Assembly (NCBI RefSeq): GCF_900095825.1
Contig: NZ_LT608315.1
Location: 2,045,628-2,109,627, forward strand
DNA from: Acidaminococcus massiliensis
Lineage (GTDB): Bacteria > Bacillota > Negativicutes > Acidaminococcales > Acidaminococcaceae
Reading direction: 5' to 3'
Length of the DNA stretch: 64,000 nt
Under the pieces are notes generated by a model. That model ran no database searches. It worked only from the letters and a program-made list of their open reading frames with translations, and had not been told where the DNA came from. Position 1 is the first letter of the stretch; the number at the start of each line of letters is the position of its first letter. A program made the position numbers and the translations under genes. Shown one piece after another: positions 1-10,584 of the stretch.

Positions 1-58
1 ACGTTGGAGTCGGGCACTCGTTCACCAACTTTCGGAGATTTCCTATCCACAGGGGCGG

Positions 59-1072
59 TCAAATCGTATGACCAGCTGCTTTTTCCAGCACCTCACTGGC
101 GGCAAGGGTCATCTTTAAATAAGCCTCCGCCTCTTCTTTTTTCTTCCCGTCCACGATCCGGGCAAAATCCTCGAACTCTTCCACCATCCGGTTTTCCCGT
201 TTCGGCGGAATCCAGCTTTCAGTCACCTTTTCATTTTTCACAGCGGCGGTGCTGAACTGGTCCTGGTCCGGTCCCTGGATCAGGGTCCACTCCAGTTTTT
301 CCGGGTGGATGGGCTTTCCTTCCACTTTCAGCCACCCTTTTTCTCCCTGGACCAGGAACCCGGAGGGGCTGTCGGAATCTTTGGCGGCGGACAGAGTTGC
401 CTGGAACCCGGGGTATCCCAGGAGCAGCACGCCGGAGGTATCCACCTCATTCCATCCCCGGTTGGGGGCATACAGGACCTTTTCCGGCAGGCCCCAGAGC
501 CCGGTGGTCCAGGCGATGTTGTACACGTTCAGGTCGTACAGGGCTCCCCCTGCTAGTGCCGGATCGAAGGCAGGGAGCACTTCCCCTGTAAGATACCGGT
601 CATACCGGCTGGAATATTGGGAATAATTTCCCTGGACCAGCCGGATGGGACCCAGGGCCGGCACCAGTTCCCGGATTTTCCGAAAGAGAGCCCCGTGCCA
701 CAGAGGCATGGCTTCCAGCAGGATGAGGCCTTTTTTCCGGGCTAGTTCCGCCAATTCCTGGGTCTGGGTCAACCGGGTGCAGAAGGGCTTTTCCAGGATC
801 ACGTTTTTTCCAGCCAGCAGAGCTTTCCGAGCATAGGCATAGTGGACCGGGTTCACCAGGGCGATGTACGCCGTATCTACGTCTGCTTCCTGAAAAAGGG
901 CCCGGCAGTCCGTATATACCCTGGAAATCCCATACTCCCGGGCCAGAGCTTCTCCCCGCTGCTGGCTGTGCTGCCGGCACCACAGGGCCTCCACCTGGAT
1001 GGACGGCACCGCCTCCATAGCAGCCAAGGCCACAGGAGCAATGGCGCCAGTGCCCAGCATGGCCAATTTCAT
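59..1072 (-). CDS. Gfo/Idh/MocA family oxidoreductase
   Basis: A 337-residue NAD(P)-dependent dehydrogenase of the Gfo/Idh/MocA superfamily, cytoplasmic, probably acting on a sugar, inositol or related polyol. The N-terminal Rossmann fold shows AMLGTGAIA at residues 4-12, and the family EKP motif, whose Lys is catalytic, lies at residues 94-96; the rest is the alpha/beta substrate domain. The ATG is preceded by AAAGGAGG. It is the last gene of an operon behind a response regulator and histidine kinase (21-bp gap), an unusual partner for a two-component system. The substrate cannot be read from the sequence. Confidence 0.9.
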   Translation of the reverse strand: MKLAMLGTGAIAPVALAAMEAVPSIQVEALWCRQHSQQRGEALAREYGISRVYTDCRALFQEADVDTAYIALVNPVHYAYARKALLAGKNVILEKPFCTRLTQTQELAELARKKGLILLEAMPLWHGALFRKIRELVPALGPIRLVQGNYSQYSSRYDRYLTGEVLPAFDPALAGGALYDLNVYNIAWTTGLWGLPEKVLYAPNRGWNEVDTSGVLLLGYPGFQATLSAAKDSDSPSGFLVQGEKGWLKVEGKPIHPEKLEWTLIQGPDQDQFSTAAVKNEKVTESWIPPKRENRMVEEFEDFARIVDGKKKEEAEAYLKMTLAASEVLEKAAGHTI

Positions 1073-1093
1073 GAAAAAAGCCTCCTTTTCTGG

Positions 1094-2353
1094 TCAAAAG
1101 GTCACACCGAAGGTGATCACTCCCTCTTTGTATTCCACCTGGATCTTCCCTCCCAGGAGATGGGTGGCTTCTTCCGCCATGGAAAGGCCGATGCCGTAGC
1201 CGGCTTTTTGGCTGTTGTGGCTCTCATCTCCCCGGTAGAACCGTTCGAAGAAGTGGGTGTAATCCACCCCTGCCCCGTTTTTGTAGTCATTGGCTACACT
1301 GGCCCGGAAACCATGGCGGCCATGGGTTTCCAAAAAGGCCCGGATGGTGCCTCCCTCATCGCAGTATTTAGCGGCGTTGTCCATGAGGATATTGAAGATT
1401 TCATAGAGGTATTTGGGATCGGTTTCCCGTACGATCCCTTCCGGGATCTCTGTCACCAGCTGTTTCTTTTCACTCTGGACCACCGGAGCAAAAGCTTGGA
1501 CAGCTTCCTGGAAGGTCCGGCTGATATCCACCGGTTCTTTTTTCAGTTCCTGTTCTTTCTTCTCTCCCAACTTGGCCAGCATGATCAGTTCGTTGATCAG
1601 CCGGGTCACCCGTTTCACCTGGAACAGGATGTTGTCCGTCCACTGGCTCTTTCCGCTGATCAGCTCCAATGCCTCTGCATTGGCAGAAATGATGGCAATG
1701 GGGGTCTTCAGTTCATGGCCTGCATTGGTGATGAACCGTTTCTGGCTGGCCAGGTTCTCTACGAAAGGACGGATGGCGTAATTGCTCAAAAGGCCAAGGA
1801 TCAGCATATAGAGCAGGATACAGGCCAGGCCGAACCGGAGGGAATAGCGCATGAACGCCTCCACAGCCCCCACATCCCGGGTGCAGTCCATGACCACCAC
1901 CAATTTTCCTCCCTCGGTCCGAGGTGTCACACTGAAGCAGTAGCTGGCCCGTTTGTTCTTGAACAGGCCCTGAGTCTGGGTGCCATCTGCCAAGCTCCGG
2001 GCAATCTCCAAAGCCTGGAGTTCATTGAAGGCGGAAATGTTGGACAGGTTCAGCCGGCGGATCTTGTCGTTTTCATCCAGGATGACGCTGAAATACCGGG
2101 TCTGGTGGGCAAATTCCGGGGTATCATTGTACCATTCCGGATCACTGAGCCAGCTTTCCGTGCTGGTCCCAGGCTGGTGGGAGGGCATGATGCCATCGTT
2201 CTGGACAATGGCGGTAAGAAGGGTGTTCACTTCTGACCGCATCTTCATATAGGTGATGCCGTTGATCAGCCCAAGGGCCCCGGCCAAGATGATGACCACG
2301 GCGATAAAAGCCAGCAGCAGGAATTTCCGCCGCAGACGATGGATCATATCCAT
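1094..2353 (-). CDS. Membrane sensor histidine kinase
   Basis: A 419-residue two-component sensor kinase. A transmembrane helix at about residues 11-35 and another at about 170-192 bracket an extracytoplasmic sensor region. The HisKA box has the phospho-acceptor His at 213 in NAGHELKTP, followed by an N box (MDNAAKYC) and a GIGLSMA G box. No obvious HAMP domain is seen, since the kinase domain follows the second helix closely. It lies 12 bp downstream of its response regulator, so they are a cognate pair. The signal is unknown. Confidence 0.95.
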   Translation of the reverse strand: MDMIHRLRRKFLLLAFIAVVIILAGALGLINGITYMKMRSEVNTLLTAIVQNDGIMPSHQPGTSTESWLSDPEWYNDTPEFAHQTRYFSVILDENDKIRRLNLSNISAFNELQALEIARSLADGTQTQGLFKNKRASYCFSVTPRTEGGKLVVVMDCTRDVGAVEAFMRYSLRFGLACILLYMLILGLLSNYAIRPFVENLASQKRFITNAGHELKTPIAIISANAEALELISGKSQWTDNILFQVKRVTRLINELIMLAKLGEKKEQELKKEPVDISRTFQEAVQAFAPVVQSEKKQLVTEIPEGIVRETDPKYLYEIFNILMDNAAKYCDEGGTIRAFLETHGRHGFRASVANDYKNGAGVDYTHFFERFYRGDESHNSQKAGYGIGLSMAEEATHLLGGKIQVEYKEGVITFGVTF

Positions 2354-2365
2354 AGGGCAGGCTCC

Positions 2366-3046
2366 TTAACTGGCCAGGGCCGGTGTCTGCAGCACAAAGG
2401 CCCCGTCCTGGTGACCATCGATGGTCAGATTGCCGCCGATGGCCCGGAGTTTTTCCCGGAGGTAGGACACATAGATCCACACGATCCCTGGGTCTTCCTG
2501 TTTTTCATCCTGCCAGATCCGATCGAAGAGCACCCGTGTCTCACAGGGTTTTCCAGGATGCTGCATGAAAAATTTCATCAGCTGGGTCTCCTTGGGAGAG
2601 AGCCGGACTGTGCTCTTGCTGGACAGTTCCCCTTCCGCACAGTTCAGGGTCACCGTCCCGGCCTGGAGGGTATCCCGGTTGAAATCCTCCTGGCGCCGGG
2701 TCAGGCTCCGGAGCCGTGCCAGGAGTTCTCCCATGGCAAAAGGCTTGGTCAGGTAATCGTCCGCCCCTGCATCCAGGCCATTGATCCGATCATCCACTTC
2801 TGCTTTGGCGGTGAGCATGATCACTGGAGTCCGGTCCCCTTCCTCTCGGAGTTCTGTCAGGGCGCTGATCCCGTCCTTCACCGGCATCATGATATCGAAG
2901 ATCATGGCATCGTAGATTTCCTGGCGTGCCTTTTCCACAGCTGCCTGCCCGTCATAGACGGCATCCACCTGATAGCCAGAATATTCCAGCACGGCACATA
3001 GGGCCATGGACATGGCTTTTTCATCTTCCGCAAGTAATATTTTCAT
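2366..3046 (-). CDS. OmpR/PhoB-family response regulator
   Basis: A 226-residue DNA-binding response regulator. The receiver domain (about 1-118) has acidic residues in LAEDE, the phospho-acceptor Asp at 51 in FDIMMP and the conserved Lys in LTKPF. The C-terminal half is an OmpR-type winged helix (LSPKETQLMKFF, then YVSYLREKL near the end). The ATG follows AAAGGAG. It is first in an operon with the kinase and the Gfo/Idh oxidoreductase, which is a plausible but unproven target. Confidence 0.96.
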   Translation of the reverse strand: MKILLAEDEKAMSMALCAVLEYSGYQVDAVYDGQAAVEKARQEIYDAMIFDIMMPVKDGISALTELREEGDRTPVIMLTAKAEVDDRINGLDAGADDYLTKPFAMGELLARLRSLTRRQEDFNRDTLQAGTVTLNCAEGELSSKSTVRLSPKETQLMKFFMQHPGKPCETRVLFDRIWQDEKQEDPGIVWIYVSYLREKLRAIGGNLTIDGHQDGAFVLQTPALAS

Positions 3047-3076
3047 GGATTCTTGGCTCCTTTCCAGAGTGGCTCA

Positions 3077-3700
3077 TCAGTTTTCCCGGATCAGTTTCCG
3101 GATGGTCTCCATGGACAGGTCGCAGGCGGCCAGTTCATCGGCGCACCGTTTCAGTTCCTGCCCGATCAATTCCGGATTCCTGATATCCCGTTTGTACTTC
3201 ATCTCATGTTCCAGGCTGGCCCAGGAATCCATGGCAATGGTCCGCAGCTGCACTTCCGCATAGAAAATCCCCGGAGTATTCCCTTCCACATCGGGAAAGG
3301 GCTCCTCCAGGCGAAGGATCAGATGATAAGACCGATAGCCATTGGGTTTCACATTGTGCACATAGTCTTTTTCCCGGATGATGGTGCAGCCAGGGATCTG
3401 CCGGAGTAGACGGAGGTTCCGGTCGATGTCGCTGAGGAAGCGGCAGACGATCCGCAGGCCGATGGCATCATAGACCCCGTGGAGAGCCGACCGGGCATTG
3501 ACCGGCAGACCTTTCCGTCCACATTTTTCCGCCATGCTTGCCGGGTCCTTGATGCGGTAGATCAAATGTTCATAGGCATTTTCCTTGTGTTCTTCCATCT
3601 CTTTCTGATTATACTGTTGGATCTGCCGGACCAGCTGTGCCTGGACTTTTTCCAGGACCGGCCGCCAGTCTTCATAGCTGCTGCCCATGGATTGGTTCAA
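3077..3700 (-). CDS. Small alarmone synthetase (RelQ/YjbM-like (p)ppGpp synthetase)
   Basis: A 207-residue single-domain RelA/SpoT synthetase that would transfer pyrophosphate from ATP to GDP/GTP to make (p)ppGpp. The synthetase core is visible (RIKDPASMAEK, GLRIVCRF, KPNGYRSYHL, EVQLRTIAMDSWASLEHEMKY across roughly residues 55-175). There is no HD hydrolase, TGS or ACT domain, and the length fits small alarmone synthetases. I place the start at a TTG (3698-3700) because AAAGGAGG lies 7 bases upstream; an upstream in-frame start at 3730 would put the ribosome site inside the gene. It appears monocistronic. Confidence 0.92.
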   Translation of the reverse strand: MNQSMGSSYEDWRPVLEKVQAQLVRQIQQYNQKEMEEHKENAYEHLIYRIKDPASMAEKCGRKGLPVNARSALHGVYDAIGLRIVCRFLSDIDRNLRLLRQIPGCTIIREKDYVHNVKPNGYRSYHLILRLEEPFPDVEGNTPGIFYAEVQLRTIAMDSWASLEHEMKYKRDIRNPELIGQELKRCADELAACDLSMETIRKLIREN

Positions 3701-3789
3701 ATCAATTCCTCCTTTGGGAGTTATTTTCACATCTCTTTTCTTGTTATTGTATCATAGGAATATGGAATTTGTATGAAAATTGGGGGTAC

Positions 3790-3990
3790 TCAGCCAGCCC
3801 CTTCCAATATCCTCCTTGCTTTTTCCTTCACGCTTTCCAGCTGGCGGGCGCTTTTCGGGTTGACCGGCTGGAAGTCCAGGAGTTCTTGGAAATATCCCTG
3901 CTGCCGGACCAGGGCAAGACTGGGCCCATAGGTAAAATCGAAGAGCTGGCACAGACAGCCCGTAAAAAAATCCAGAGCTGTCTTTTTCAC
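3790..3990 (-). CDS. Small hypothetical protein (66 aa)
   Basis: A 66-codon ORF with a GTG start that immediately follows the TAA stop of the HD-domain gene, an arrangement typical of translational coupling. The product is soluble-looking and ends in a basic helix (SARQLESVKEKARRIL). I recognise no domain. It might be a protein of its own or a decayed C-terminal extension of the HD gene. Confidence 0.5.
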   Translation of the reverse strand: MKKTALDFFTGCLCQLFDFTYGPSLALVRQQGYFQELLDFQPVNPKSARQLESVKEKARRILEGAG

Positions 3991-4569
3991 TTATGTATGG
4001 ACCAGCTTCTCCCCCAAGGCTTCTTCCAGCACCTTGGGGGAAATCTCTTGGCTGCCCAGATCTTTCAGAGACATTTGCCATATCTGTTCCGGATGCTCCA
4101 GATACCCGGCATAGACCCGGAATAAATCGATCTTGTCCGCATCCCGGATCAACAGGGCGAAATCCCGGGTTCGGCCGGTGATACTGGAAGGGACTGCATA
4201 GCCATTGTGCCATAAGATAGCCAATTCCAGGATCCGTTCCCGTTCTGGCTCCGGATCCGGCAGGAAATCCCGGATATGGCCTTTTTCGAACAGATACCAG
4301 ACCCCATACCGAGCATGATCCATGGATTTATAATCGATGAAGGTATGGAACCGCCGAGCCTGTTCGAACCGGCCGATGTCATGGAGCAGCCCCAGCACCC
4401 AGGCCAGGTCCTGGTCCTTCCGAAGCCAGCCCAGCTGCCGGGCCAGTGTCTCACACAGGACGCTGACGGTCCGGGAATGGCGCTGCTTGCTGAGGATGCC
4501 GGGAGTATCCGGATTGAACTGAGAAACATACCGGTCAAAAGCAGCAGAAACAGATTGTTTGTCTAGCAT
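3991..4569 (-). CDS. HD-domain phosphohydrolase
   Basis: A 192-residue HD-superfamily metal-dependent phosphohydrolase. The signature is present in order: His31 in KQRHSRTV, His63-Asp64 in LLHDIGR, a later His in LAILWHNGY and an Asp in IRDADKIDLFR. Such proteins cleave nucleotide or related phosphoesters; the substrate is not apparent. I chose the ATG at 4569 (MLDKQSV) rather than the one 48 bases upstream, because the upstream one lies inside the terminator hairpin behind eno. The small ORF 3790-3990 is adjacent downstream. Confidence 0.85.
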   Translation of the reverse strand: MLDKQSVSAAFDRYVSQFNPDTPGILSKQRHSRTVSVLCETLARQLGWLRKDQDLAWVLGLLHDIGRFEQARRFHTFIDYKSMDHARYGVWYLFEKGHIRDFLPDPEPERERILELAILWHNGYAVPSSITGRTRDFALLIRDADKIDLFRVYAGYLEHPEQIWQMSLKDLGSQEISPKVLEEALGEKLVHT

Positions 4570-4585
4570 GAGATTTTCCTTTCGT

Positions 4586-4625
4586 AAAAAAGGTGTGCCG
4601 CACGCTCCATGCAGCACACCTTTTT
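4586..4625 (-). terminator. Intrinsic terminator after eno
   Basis: An inverted repeat (GGTGTGC arms with a GCAGCACACC/GGTGTGCCGC core) flanked by A and T runs lies 30 bases past the eno stop. On the minus strand the stem is followed by a U run, so it should end the glycolytic operon. Confidence 0.85.
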
Positions 4626-4654
4626 GTCATCCGGCCGCTGGCCGTTGACAGTTT

Positions 4655-6016
<1,362 letters not shown>

Positions 6017-6072
6017 CCGATGGAAATCAATTTTGGCAAATTGATTTTGAATATGGAAACAACTTGAAAAGA

Positions 6073-7602
6073 TTACTTGCGTACCAGCAGGGAATGGCCA
6101 GTCATGGCCTCCGGTTCGGGCAGATCCAGGAGATCCAGCAGGGTGGGGGCAATATCGGAAAGGCCTCCGTCTTCCACTTGGGTCCCCGGCTCCGCCCCCA
6201 CCACCAGGAAAGGCACCGGATTGGTGGTATGGGCGGTCATAGGAGCATGGGTCACCGGATCTTCCATCTCTTCCAGGTTCCCATGGTCCGCAGTGATACA
6301 CAGGGCACCGCCCTTTTGCAGCACGGTCTCCGCCAGGCTGCCCACACATTCGTCCACGGCTTCCAGAGCCTTCACCGCTGCTTCCAGGGAACCGGTATGG
6401 CCCACCATGTCCGGATTGGCGAAGTTCAGGATCACCAAGTCATACAAATCCTTGGCCAGGGCTTCCTGGAGCTTTTCCGTCACCAGGTAGGCGCTCATTT
6501 CTGGCTGCAGGTCGTAGGTAGCTACTTTGGGAGAAGGCACCAGGATCCGGTCTTCATTGGGGAAGGGCTGTTCCCGTCCGCCGTTGAAGAAGAAGGTCAC
6601 ATGGGCGTATTTCTCCGTTTCCGCAATGTGGAGCTGATGGAGGCCGGCCCGGGACACCACTTCCGCCAGGGTATCCTTGATTGCTTCCGGAGGAAAGGCA
6701 ACCGCTGCCTGGAGGCCCTTTTCGTATTCCGTCATGGAAACGAAGTGGACCGGCAGGGCAGTTTCCTTCCGGGGGAATCCAGCAAATTCCGGATCTGTGA
6801 ACACATGGGTCAGCTCCCGGGCCCGGTCGGGACGGAAATTAAAGAAAATCAAGCTGTCGCCCTTTTCCACCTTTCCATCCACTCCGGCCACCCGGAAAGG
6901 CACCACGAATTCATCGGTCTGGCCGGCTCCATAAGCAGCTGCCAAGCCTTCCGCCGCACTGGGTGCTTCCAGTGCTTCCCCGCCGGTCATGCAGTCATAG
7001 ACTTTCCGGATCCGTTCCCACCTTTTGTCCCGGTCCATAGCATAATACCGGCCGGAAACGGTGGCAATCTGCCCCACACCCAGTTCCTTGCAGGCTTTTT
7101 CCACCTGTTCCAAGAAGGGAGCAGCACTTTGAGGAGGGGTATCCCGTCCATCCAAGAAGGCATGGACGCAGACTTTTTCAACGCCCATTTTCTGGGCCAT
7201 GGCCAGGAGACCCAGCAGATGATCGATATGGCTGTGGACGCCCCCATCACTGAGGAGTCCCAAGAGATGGAGCTTTTTTTCTCCATCCCGGGCTTCTTCC
7301 ATGGCTTTCACCAAGACAGGATTCTTTTCCAGGCTGCCGTCTTTCACGGCCCGGCTGATCCGGGTCAGGCTCTGGTAGATGATCCGGCCGGAACCGATGG
7401 ACAGGTGTCCCACTTCCGAATTGCCCATCTGGCCTTCCGGAAGCCCCACCGCTTCCCCGGAACACCGGAGCTGGCTGTGGGGATACCGGTTGAAGTAATA
7501 GTCCAGATGAGGAGTCCGGGCCCGGGTCACCGCATTGGTGGAGCTGGGAGGTGCGATCCCCCAGCCGTCCAGGATCATCAGCATCACAGGTTTCTTTCTC
7601 AT
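6073..7602 (-). CDS. gpmI: 2,3-bisphosphoglycerate-independent phosphoglycerate mutase
   Basis: A 509-residue cofactor-independent phosphoglycerate mutase (alkaline-phosphatase superfamily) interconverting 3- and 2-phosphoglycerate, probably Mn-dependent. Metal-binding Asp12 lies in MLMILDGWG and the phosphorylated Ser62 in GNSEVGH; the C-terminal metal motif TADHGNLEEM is also present. Length matches the family. It lies 8 bp downstream of the pgk-tpi fusion gene. Confidence 0.98.
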   Translation of the reverse strand: MRKKPVMLMILDGWGIAPPSSTNAVTRARTPHLDYYFNRYPHSQLRCSGEAVGLPEGQMGNSEVGHLSIGSGRIIYQSLTRISRAVKDGSLEKNPVLVKAMEEARDGEKKLHLLGLLSDGGVHSHIDHLLGLLAMAQKMGVEKVCVHAFLDGRDTPPQSAAPFLEQVEKACKELGVGQIATVSGRYYAMDRDKRWERIRKVYDCMTGGEALEAPSAAEGLAAAYGAGQTDEFVVPFRVAGVDGKVEKGDSLIFFNFRPDRARELTHVFTDPEFAGFPRKETALPVHFVSMTEYEKGLQAAVAFPPEAIKDTLAEVVSRAGLHQLHIAETEKYAHVTFFFNGGREQPFPNEDRILVPSPKVATYDLQPEMSAYLVTEKLQEALAKDLYDLVILNFANPDMVGHTGSLEAAVKALEAVDECVGSLAETVLQKGGALCITADHGNLEEMEDPVTHAPMTAHTTNPVPFLVVGAEPGTQVEDGGLSDIAPTLLDLLDLPEPEAMTGHSLLVRK

Positions 7603-7610
7603 GGGACGCC

Positions 7611-9536
7611 TCAGAAAGTATTGGCAATGGCGCAGAATTCCTGGGCAGACAGGCTGGCCCCGCCTACCAGGACGCCGTCGATGCCGTCTTCATGGAAGGC
7701 ATGGGCATTTTCGCTGGTCACGCTTCCGCCGTAGAGGATCCGCACCCGGCGGGCTGCCTCTTTGCCGAATTTCTCAGCCACAGCTTTCCGGATCAGGTCT
7801 GCGGCCGCCACGGCATCCCGTACTTCTGCACTCTTGCCGCTGCCGATGGCCCAGACCGGTTCATAGGCAACCAAAAGGTGCTGGATCTGCCCGTCGGTGA
7901 GCACATTGAGGACAGGAGTCAGCTGGCTCAGGATTTTGTCCTTGGTAGAACCGTTCTCATGTTCATCGGCATCTTCGCCCACGCACAGCACCGGATCCAG
8001 ATCGTTCCGGAAAGCGGCCAGGACCTTCTTCACCACGATTTCATTGGATTCATGGAAGAATTTCCGCCGTTCACTATGACCCACCAGCACATACCGGGAA
8101 CCGATTTCTGCGATCATAGGACCGGAGACAGCGCCGGTATAGGAGCCTTCATCTTCGTAGAAGATATCCTGGGCGCCGTAGCCGATGCCGTCATCATCCA
8201 CCATGGCCGCCACGCTTTCCAGAGCGGTGAAAGGAGGGAACAGCACCACTTCCGCCCGGGCCATTTCCGTGCCATGGGCTACCTGATGGGCCAATTCCAT
8301 GGCTTCTTCCACAGTCTTATGGCATTTCCAGTTGCCGGCCACGATGGGAGTCCGGAGATCATCCAGGGCAGCCAGGCCCGGCAGCACTTTGCCTTCCAGG
8401 TATTCCAGAGAGGCACCGCCGCCAGTGGACACATGGCTCATCTTGTCCGCCAGGCCCATCTGTTTCACCGCTGCAGCACTGTCGCCGCCGCCTACAATGG
8501 TGATGCCGTCAGAAGCGGCCATGGCTTCCGCCACCCGCCGGGTCCCTTCCGCGTAATTGGGCATTTCGAACACGCCCATGGGCCCGTTCCAGACGATGGT
8601 CTTCATGCCGGCCAAGGTCTGGGCATACAGTTCCGCCGTCTTGGGACCGATGTCCAGGGCCATATATTCCGGATTCAGGGCATCCAGGTCTTCTGCTTCA
8701 TGGTCCGCTTCATTGGAGAAGCTGGCAGCCATGATCAAATCCACCGGCAGGAGCATTTTGGTCTTTTGGGCCGCAGCTTCTGCCAAGAGGTCCTTGGCGA
8801 TCCCCAGGCTCTCTTTTTCCACCAGGGATTTGCCCAGGTTGTAGCCTTTGGCAGCCAGGAAGGTATTGGCCATGCCGCCGCCGATGAGGATCACATCCGC
8901 TTTCTTGATCAGGCTGCGGATGACAGCGATCTTATCTGCTACTTTGGCCCCGCCGATGATGGCGGCAAAAGGACGCTGTGGTTTATCCACCGCATTGCCC
9001 AGGTAGGCGATTTCCTTTTCCAGCAGGAAACCGGCCACAGCCGGCAGATAATGGGTAATGCCTTCCACAGAGGCATGGGCCCGGTGGGATACCCCGAACC
9101 CATCATTCACGAACACATCCCCCAGAGAAGCCAGTTCCTGGGCAAAATGGGGGTCATTCTTTTCTTCTTCCGGATGGAACCGGAGATTTTCCAGCAGCAG
9201 GATATCCCCGTTCCGCAGCTGGGCAGCTGCGGCCTGGGCTTCTTTTCCCACGCAGTCCGAGCAGAACTGCACCGGCCGGTGGATCAGCTGGCTCAGGGCT
9301 TCTGCCACCGGCTTCAGGCTGAACTTGGGGTTCACCTTGCCTTTGGGACGGCCCAGGTGGGCCAGGAGGATCACAGCGGCCCCCTGGTCCAGCAGGTAAT
9401 GGAGGGTGGGCAGGGAGGCTTCGATCCGGATGAAGTCCGTGATCTCTCCCTTGTCGTTCATGGGGACGTTATAATCCACCCGGACCAGCACTCGTTTGCC
9501 GGTCAGTTGGATGTCTTTGACTGTTCTCTTATCCAT
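7611..9536 (-). CDS. pgk-tpiA: Phosphoglycerate kinase / triosephosphate isomerase fusion
   Basis: One uninterrupted 641-residue ORF containing two full glycolytic enzymes. Residues 1 to about 392 are phosphoglycerate kinase ([15 protein letters not shown], nucleotide loop GGGDSAAAV near the end). From about residue 393 ([14 protein letters not shown]) to the end is a complete triosephosphate isomerase with the catalytic His in LVGHSERR, the Glu in [11 protein letters not shown] and the phosphate loop YGGSV. There is essentially no linker and no second start region. A PGK-TIM fusion is known from Thermotoga. The ribosome site is weak (CTGAGCC). It follows gap by 22 bp. Confidence 0.97.
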   Translation of the reverse strand: MDKRTVKDIQLTGKRVLVRVDYNVPMNDKGEITDFIRIEASLPTLHYLLDQGAAVILLAHLGRPKGKVNPKFSLKPVAEALSQLIHRPVQFCSDCVGKEAQAAAAQLRNGDILLLENLRFHPEEEKNDPHFAQELASLGDVFVNDGFGVSHRAHASVEGITHYLPAVAGFLLEKEIAYLGNAVDKPQRPFAAIIGGAKVADKIAVIRSLIKKADVILIGGGMANTFLAAKGYNLGKSLVEKESLGIAKDLLAEAAAQKTKMLLPVDLIMAASFSNEADHEAEDLDALNPEYMALDIGPKTAELYAQTLAGMKTIVWNGPMGVFEMPNYAEGTRRVAEAMAASDGITIVGGGDSAAAVKQMGLADKMSHVSTGGGASLEYLEGKVLPGLAALDDLRTPIVAGNWKCHKTVEEAMELAHQVAHGTEMARAEVVLFPPFTALESVAAMVDDDGIGYGAQDIFYEDEGSYTGAVSGPMIAEIGSRYVLVGHSERRKFFHESNEIVVKKVLAAFRNDLDPVLCVGEDADEHENGSTKDKILSQLTPVLNVLTDGQIQHLLVAYEPVWAIGSGKSAEVRDAVAAADLIRKAVAEKFGKEAARRVRILYGGSVTSENAHAFHEDGIDGVLVGGASLSAQEFCAIANTF

Positions 9537-9558
9537 GGCTCAGCGCACTGCCTTTCTC

Positions 9559-10563
9559 TTACAGGCCCTTTTTGGCCACGAACAGAGCCAGTTCCACCAG
9601 ACGGTTGGAATAACCCCATTCATTATCGTACCAGGATACCACTTTGGCCACACGAGGTCCTACCATCATGGTGGACAGGCCGTCCACGATGGAGCTCAGG
9701 GGGCAGCCGCTGTAATCTTTGGAAACCAGGGGCAGTTCGTTGTAACCCAGGATCCCCTTCATGGTGGTTTCAGAAGCGACTTTCATGGCTTCGTTGATTT
9801 CATCTTTGGTGGTGTCTTTCTTCAAGGTCACAACCAGGTCAGTGAGGGAAACATCCGGAGTCGGGACGCGGATGGCCATGCCTTTCAGTTTGCCTTCCAG
9901 TTCCGGCAGGACCAGACCGATGGCTTTGGCAGCCCCGGTGGTGGTGGGGATGATGGAGCAGGCACCGGCACGGGCACGGCGCAGGTCTTTGTGGGCTGCA
10001 TCCAGGATCTTCTGGTCGTTGGTATAGGAATGGACAGTGGTCATCATGCCGTTTTCAATGCCGAAGTTGTCTTCCAGGACTTTGGTAAAGGGAGCCAGGC
10101 AGTTGGTGGTGCAGGAAGCGTTGGAAATGATGTGGTCTTTCTTGGGATCGTACTTATCTTCATTGACCCCCAGCACGATGGTGATGTCTTCGCCTTTTGC
10201 CGGGCAGGCGATCAGCACTTTCTTGGCGCCATTGTCCAGATGGGGCTGTACGGTTTCCCGGGTCTTGAACTTACCGGTGGTTTCCAGCACCACATCCACG
10301 CCCATGTCACCCCAGGGGATTTCTTTCGGTTCGGTGAAGCGGGTGAATTTGATGGCTTTATCCCCTACATGCATCACGTCTCCATCAACGGACACATCTT
10401 CATCAAAGGTGCCATGGATGGAATCGTACTTCAGCAGGTGGGCATAGGTATCGATACCGGAACGGGCATTGACCGCTACCACTTCCACTTCAGGATTCTT
10501 CACAGCGATACGCAGCGCGCAGCGTCCAATACGACCAAAACCATTGATACCAATTTTTACCAT
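9559..10563 (-). CDS. gap: Glyceraldehyde-3-phosphate dehydrogenase, type I
   Basis: A 334-residue NAD-dependent GAPDH that oxidises and phosphorylates glyceraldehyde-3-phosphate to 1,3-bisphosphoglycerate. The Rossmann motif NGFGRIG is at residues 7-13 and the catalytic Cys151 lies in SNASCTTNCLAP. AGGAGG precedes the ATG. It sits directly behind cggR, the usual Bacillus-type arrangement, and leads the glycolytic enzyme genes. Confidence 0.99.
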   Translation of the reverse strand: MVKIGINGFGRIGRCALRIAVKNPEVEVVAVNARSGIDTYAHLLKYDSIHGTFDEDVSVDGDVMHVGDKAIKFTRFTEPKEIPWGDMGVDVVLETTGKFKTRETVQPHLDNGAKKVLIACPAKGEDITIVLGVNEDKYDPKKDHIISNASCTTNCLAPFTKVLEDNFGIENGMMTTVHSYTNDQKILDAAHKDLRRARAGACSIIPTTTGAAKAIGLVLPELEGKLKGMAIRVPTPDVSLTDLVVTLKKDTTKDEINEAMKVASETTMKGILGYNELPLVSKDYSGCPLSSIVDGLSTMMVGPRVAKVVSWYDNEWGYSNRLVELALFVAKKGL

Positions 10564-10584
10564 TTTTCATTCCTCCTAAATTTT

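Noticed and set aside
1-58. Coding sequence at the left edge
   Set aside because: No frame with gene-like features is visible in 58 bases before the oxidoreductase stop; it is treated as intergenic.
842-2236. Long plus-strand ORF of 464 codons
   Set aside because: It is the antisense shadow of the Gfo/Idh and histidine kinase genes; composition is His/Gly/Pro-rich and no domain is visible.
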